Source: an uncultured Bacilli bacterium
Lineage (GTDB): Bacteria; Bacillota_I; Bacilli_A; RFN20; CAG-826
Reading direction: 5' to 3'
Length of the DNA stretch: 6,781 nucleotides
Assembly: GCA_934162685.1 (NCBI GenBank)
Contig: CAKPJO010000086.1
Location: 1-6,781, forward strand
The position numbers were made by a program, and so were the translations under genes. The notes below the pieces were generated by a model. That model was not told where the DNA came from. It made no database searches and saw only the letters and a program-made list of their open reading frames with translations. Numbering within the stretch: the stretch's first letter is position 1; every line of letters begins with the position of its first letter. Positions 5,213-6,781 of this stretch are shown here, in pieces.

Positions 5213-6541
5213 ATGCTTATTTATTATAAAGTATTATTTATGTTTGAGATAATAGTGGCAGAACTACTTTTTTCTTACCATTTACCAAAAAGAAAATATT
5301 TCTGGGTTAGGTTAATTAGTTCATCGTTATTTTGCCTACTCATTGCTTATATATTTCCAATTCCTGATAAAGTTGGGTATACATGGTGGTATATATCAAT
5401 TATGTTCTTCTTATTATTTGCTTGTTCGTTTTTAGCAATATTTCTTTCTTTTAAAATGAATTTTGAAAGTTGCTTATTTGTTACAATATCCGGATATACA
5501 ATCCAACATTTAACTTACTCAATTATAAATTTAATTACAAATGCAATTGGCTTTTTTGATTTTTCTAATATGTATACTAAATCTCCTTTGGATTTTTCAA
5601 AATTCGATACTGGCACATTAATTGTCTGTTTAATTTATTTATCAGTATTTGTTATGACTTATGGTATTACTTGGATTACCAATCACCGAAATAATGATAA
5701 AAATAATAATTTAACTATTCGCTCAAATAAAGTATTGCTATTTTGTGCTGGAGCATTTTTAACAAACATTATTTTAAATTCCGTTGCGGTTTATTCAAAA
5801 AATGAAAAATCATCTCTAGTATTATTAAATGCTTTCAATATTTTATGCTGCATATTAGTTCTTTACATTCAGTTTTCATTAATTAAAGAAAATAAAATGG
5901 ATATTGAATTAGCGCATACGAAAGAAGCAATTAGACAATCTCAACTTCAATACGAAATTCAAAAAGATAATATTGAACTAATTAATATTAAATGTCATGA
6001 TTTAAAACATCAAATTGGTAAATATGCGCGTCAAGGCGGATTAGATGAAAAAACCGTATCAGAAATGAAAGATGCTATTAACATTTATGATTCTAGTGTT
6101 AAAACTGGTAATGAAGTATTAAATATTGTTCTTACTGAAAAATCATTAGTTTGTAACAAAAATAAAATCAACTTATCTTGTATGGTTGATGCTTCAGGCT
6201 TAACAGAATTTAGCGAAGGTGATTTATATGCTTTATTTGGCAATATTTTAGATAATGCAATTGAAGCAGTTAGTCAAATATCCGATGTTGAAAGAAGATG
6301 TATTGGTTTACATGTCCAATCTTTTCCAGGATTTGTTTCTATAATGACAGATAATTATTATGAAGGTAAAATCGACTTTAAAAATGGATTACCTGTTACT
6401 CTTAAAGAAAACAAATTGGATCACGGCTTTGGGCTAAAATCCATTCGCTTAATTACGGAAAAATATGATGGCGAAATGCATATTACTACTGAAGATAATG
6501 TCTTTAGATTAACATTATTATTTCCTAATAAAAATCATTAA
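5213..6541 (+). CDS. GHKL sensor histidine kinase (AgrC-type)
   Basis: This 442-residue kinase has six or seven hydrophobic membrane segments in residues 1-225 (near 5-21, 33-50, 57-80, 86-110, 134-155, 173-195 and 203-223). A helical linker (225-258) leads to the phosphorylation site H262 in IKCHDLKHQIGKY, the H-box of the AgrC/VirS/ComD class. The GHKL ATPase domain shows the N-box LFGNILDNAIEAV (341-353) and the G-box HGFGLKSIRLI (404-414), preceded by the class-typical LPVTLKEN. The protein senses a signal at the membrane, in known relatives usually a peptide, and phosphorylates its LytTR partner. ATG 5213 follows the regulator stop codon without a gap, and GGAG at 5201-5204 sits 8 nt upstream. 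No agrB-like protease or agrD-like peptide gene is seen next to it, so the signal cannot be named. All catalytic boxes are present. Confidence 0.93.
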   Translation: MLIYYKVLFMFEIIVAELLFSYHLPKRKYFWVRLISSSLFCLLIAYIFPIPDKVGYTWWYISIMFFLLFACSFLAIFLSFKMNFESCLFVTISGYTIQHLTYSIINLITNAIGFFDFSNMYTKSPLDFSKFDTGTLIVCLIYLSVFVMTYGITWITNHRNNDKNNNLTIRSNKVLLFCAGAFLTNIILNSVAVYSKNEKSSLVLLNAFNILCCILVLYIQFSLIKENKMDIELAHTKEAIRQSQLQYEIQKDNIELINIKCHDLKHQIGKYARQGGLDEKTVSEMKDAINIYDSSVKTGNEVLNIVLTEKSLVCNKNKINLSCMVDASGLTEFSEGDLYALFGNILDNAIEAVSQISDVERRCIGLHVQSFPGFVSIMTDNYYEGKIDFKNGLPVTLKENKLDHGFGLKSIRLITEKYDGEMHITTEDNVFRLTLLFPNKNH

Positions 6542-6566
6542 AATACGAACTACACCCCTAAAAATA

Positions 6567-6596
6567 CGCTTCACATATTCATGTAAGCGCTTTTTT
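6567..6596 (+). terminator. Intrinsic terminator of the two-component operon
   Basis: CGCTT-C-ACAT (6567-6576) pairs with ATGT-AAGCG (6581-6589) around the loop ATTC, with one bulged C, and is followed by C and six T (6591-6596). It lies 26 bp after the kinase stop codon. Confidence 0.8.
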
Positions 6597-6630
6597 ATTA
6601 TATGTTTGTAATGTGAAAGGAGAGAGGTTG

Positions 6631-6781
6631 ATGAAGAAAAAACCTTATTATTTATTTGCTTGGTTATTAGGTGAAGCGGCTTTTTTTATCACTATAGCGG
6701 TAGTGGTTCTTTATTTTGTGCTGAACGCTATTGCTGGTGCAACTAGTGGATCCATAACTTTATTCACCAACTGGTATCAAA
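6631..6781 (+). CDS. Unknown membrane-anchored protein, N-terminal part (runs off right edge)
   Basis: ATG 6631 follows an AAAGGAG Shine-Dalgarno site (6616-6622) with 8 nt between them, the strongest ribosome binding site on the plus strand of this window. The frame stays open for 50 codons to the edge. The product starts with a positively charged MKKKPYYLF, then has one hydrophobic stretch of about 25 residues (roughly 9-36: LFAWLLGEAAFFITIAVVVL...), followed by AGATSGSITLFTNWYQ. This fits a membrane anchor or the first helix of a multi-pass protein, or an uncleaved signal peptide. The family is not recognisable from this piece. It is separated from the kinase by a terminator, so it is probably its own transcription unit and not necessarily linked to the two-component system. 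Confidence 0.75.
   Translation, partial: MKKKPYYLFAWLLGEAAFFITIAVVVLYFVLNAIAGATSGSITLFTNWYQ

Overview
The window is strongly AT-rich and looks like a chromosomal segment of a low-GC Gram-positive relative: Bacilli of the Erysipelotrichales, Acholeplasma or RF39 type. The evidence is poly-A/T-rich spacers, AT-rich codon use, Firmicutes-type Shine-Dalgarno sites (AGGAGG, AAAGGAG), a UvrX/YolD pair and an AgrC/AgrA-type two-component system. Two genes end at TGA, one of them in a 4-base overlap, and Trp is TGG, so the standard bacterial code applies rather than the Mycoplasma code.

Left part, minus strand (1-2027): a divergently transcribed unit holds a UvrX/YqjW-like Y-family DNA polymerase followed, with a GTGA overlap, by a small YolD-like protein. 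Downstream in the same direction is the N-terminal part of an ECF-type RNA polymerase sigma factor that runs off the left edge. The sigma gene has its own perfect TATAAT box, phased A-tracts upstream of it, and a leader of about 110 nt predicted to fold into three hairpins. I do not recognise this leader; it is the most unusual element in the window.

Middle part, plus strand (2166-4340): first comes a multi-pass CvpA-like membrane protein with a Ser/Thr/Pro/Glu-rich tail. It is followed by a decaying segment with two broken genes: a DUF1624/HGSNAT-like membrane acyltransferase (no usable start, frameshifts, missing C-terminus) and an AMP-forming acyl ligase reduced to its P-loop region and its extreme C-terminus. 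The 2028-2165 divergent intergenic region carries two adjacent palindromes.

Right part, plus strand (4451-6596): a recognisable extended -10 promoter drives a LytTR response regulator and a GHKL sensor kinase, with the kinase ATG directly after the regulator stop codon and a good terminator after the kinase. No AgrB or AgrD is visible, so the signal is unknown. A new gene for a membrane-anchored protein starts at 6631 behind a strong ribosome binding site and runs off the right edge.

I see no CRISPR array, tRNA, rRNA or insertion sequence. No complete novel system is evident. The items most worth following up are the sigma-factor leader, the divergent palindromes, the agr-type pair without a peptide, and the gene-decay tract.
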